Shown here piece after piece: positions 63,050-64,000 of a DNA stretch of 64,000 nt. This DNA comes from Nucisporomicrobium flavum. Lineage in GTDB: Bacteria; Actinomycetota; Actinomycetes; Mycobacteriales; Micromonosporaceae. The position numbers and the translations under genes are program-made. The notes beneath the pieces are model-generated. The model had not been told where the DNA came from. It was given only the letters and a program-made list of their open reading frames with translations, and did no database searches. The number at the start of each line of letters is the position of its first letter. Within the stretch, counting starts at the first letter, position 1. Where the stretch lies: positions 1 through 64,000 of the forward strand of contig NZ_JADMLH010000001.1 in the NCBI RefSeq assembly GCF_016464385.1. The letters run 5' to 3'.

Positions 63050-63709
63050 ATGGCGACTTTCGTGCTCATCCACGGCGGCGGGGGCAGCGCGTGGGACTGG
63101 CATCTGCTGGTGCCCGAGCTGACCGCCCGCGGCCACGACGCGGTAGTGCCCGAGCTGCCGATCGGGGACCCGGCCGCGGGGCTGGCCGCGTTCCGGGACA
63201 CGGTGGTCGGCGCGGTCGGCGCGGTCGGCGCGGTCGGCGACCGGCGGGACCTCGTCGTCGTCGGGCACTCCTACGGTGGGTTCACCGCGCCGCTGGTGGC
63301 GGCGGCGCTGCCGGTGCGGCTGCTCGTCCTGCTCGCTCCGATGATTCCGAGGCCGGGGGAGAAGCCCGGCGACTGGTGGCGCGAGACCGGCTACCCCGTT
63401 GCGGAAGGGCTCAGCGAGGAGGAGCAGTTCTTCAACGGGGTGCCGGCCACGATCGTCGCGGAGGCGGGGGCGCACACCCGGGAGCAGGTCAGCGCCGAGG
63501 GTGACGAGCCGTGGCCGCTGGACGCCTGGCCGGACGTGCCGACGCGGGTGCTCATCGGCCGCGACGACCGGTTCTTCCCGTCGGAGTTCCTGCGCCGGGT
63601 CGCCGCCGAGCGGCTCGGCGTCGTCCCGGACGAGATCGACGGCGGTCACGCGGTCGCCCTGAGCCATCCGGGCGAGCTGGCCGAGCGGCTCGTCTCCTAC
63701 CTGCGGTGA
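63050..63709 (+). CDS. Alpha/beta hydrolase (small Ser esterase type)
   Basis: 219 residues from ATG 63050. The oxyanion loop is LIHGGGGSAWDWH, the nucleophile elbow is VVVGHSYGGFTAPL (GxSxG), and the catalytic His is in DEIDGGHAVALSHPGELAERL; the acid is probably in RVLIGRDDRFFP. Just before the elbow, a 9-base tandem repeat encodes VGAVGAVGAVG. A small lipid or ester substrate is likely but not known. It converges with the truncated methyltransferase gene. Confidence 0.88.
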   Translation: MATFVLIHGGGGSAWDWHLLVPELTARGHDAVVPELPIGDPAAGLAAFRDTVVGAVGAVGAVGDRRDLVVVGHSYGGFTAPLVAAALPVRLLVLLAPMIPRPGEKPGDWWRETGYPVAEGLSEEEQFFNGVPATIVAEAGAHTREQVSAEGDEPWPLDAWPDVPTRVLIGRDDRFFPSEFLRRVAAERLGVVPDEIDGGHAVALSHPGELAERLVSYLR

Positions 63710-63721
63710 CGACGCGCGAGG

Positions 63722-64000
63722 TCAGGCCGCCATAGCCAGGGTGCAGCGCACCTGCTGCCGCAGGTGGATCCGGCCGTCGGCGCCGCGGGCGCGGTCGAGG
63801 TGGGTCTCCGCGGCGGCCCGGACGGCGTCGTGGTCGGCCTCCGGGATGGCGTCCCACATCGCCCGCTGGCCGTGCGAGCGGCTGAACGCGTGCCACTCGG
63901 CGCCGTCGGCGAAGGTCACCTCGATGTCCGACAGGACCGTGCGCACGTTGTCGTAGCCCGCGGCGCGCACCAGCTCCTCGACGCCCGCGTCGCTGCTGAA
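63722..64000 (-). CDS. SAM-dependent methyltransferase, C-terminal part, truncated by window edge
   Basis: The last 92 residues are present; the N-terminus with the SAM site lies beyond the window. ELVRAAGYDNVRTVLSDIEVTFADGAEWHAFSRSHGQRAMWDAIPEADHDAV and RGADGRIHLRQQVRCTLA resemble the C-terminal half of actinobacterial class I small-molecule methyltransferases, where the last strand carries the IHLRQQVRYTLA-like ending. The substrate is unknown. Confidence 0.7.
   Translation of the reverse strand, partial: FSSDAGVEELVRAAGYDNVRTVLSDIEVTFADGAEWHAFSRSHGQRAMWDAIPEADHDAVRAAAETHLDRARGADGRIHLRQQVRCTLAMAA

Overview
The window is a very GC-rich actinobacterial chromosome segment, most likely from the Micromonosporaceae (Actinoplanes-like). 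That assignment is an inference from the strong G/C bias at third codon positions, frequent GTG starts, many 4-base ATGA/GTGA gene overlaps, apparently leaderless genes, and families typical of soil actinomycetes: LAL-type LuxR regulator, PAS-GGDEF-EAL protein, chitinase with a TTPP linker, M4 protease, LPXTG-type surface protein, GPP34. No rRNA, tRNA, CRISPR array or intact insertion sequence was found. LAYOUT: 0-10.6 kb carries a truncated glycoside hydrolase, a secreted DUF3455 protein, a divergent TetR/SDR pair around two palindromic operators, a large c-di-GMP enzyme, DUF2199 and DUF1349 proteins, a zinc alcohol dehydrogenase divergent from glucose-6-phosphate isomerase, and an AlkZ-type winged-helix protein. 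10.6-14.6 kb is the accessory region: a paralogous winged-helix gene destroyed by at least three lesions, an IS30-family transposase remnant, then a visibly AT-richer island holding an anti-phage dCTP-deaminase-type gene with a small downstream companion, an orphan small ORF, and a frameshifted DUF7710-like gene. 14.7-34.4 kb is ordinary metabolism and regulation: PHP hydrolase/GNAT; MarR/epoxide-hydrolase-like pair; GH18 chitinase; CE1758/CE1759 flavin pair; phosphatase; DUF488; ArsR/SRPBCC/TIGR03086 operon; ROK repressor divergent from DUF1479 with distant inverted operators; a SnoaL remnant; lactate permease; YbdK ligase and methyltransferase; LacI; asparaginase; small proteins. 34.4-42.6 kb is an efflux/two-component module: four-cysteine lipoprotein, HlyD-type adaptor, OmpR-type regulator and kinase, second adaptor, MacB-like ATPase and permease, DUF5666-like protein. 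Both adaptor genes have identically laid-out promoters built from four 11-bp-phased direct repeats, which points to shared control by the regulator encoded between them. 42.6-46.0 kb is an unusual module: a membrane protein divergent from an XRE regulator with a large C-terminal domain that overlaps a gene for a glycosyltransferase-like protein, separated by an AT-rich region with three inverted repeats. 46-64 kb has a GNAT, a thioesterase, a LAL regulator whose start seems to be CTG, an M4 protease, TerC, an extradiol-type dioxygenase with paired operators, a DUF1501/DUF1800 pair, GPP34, an APC permease with GNAT, an LPVTG-anchored protein, a phytase-like esterase, an alpha/beta hydrolase and a truncated methyltransferase. 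The candidates most worth following are the dCTP deaminase island, the phased-repeat efflux regulon and the XRE/glycosyltransferase-like module.
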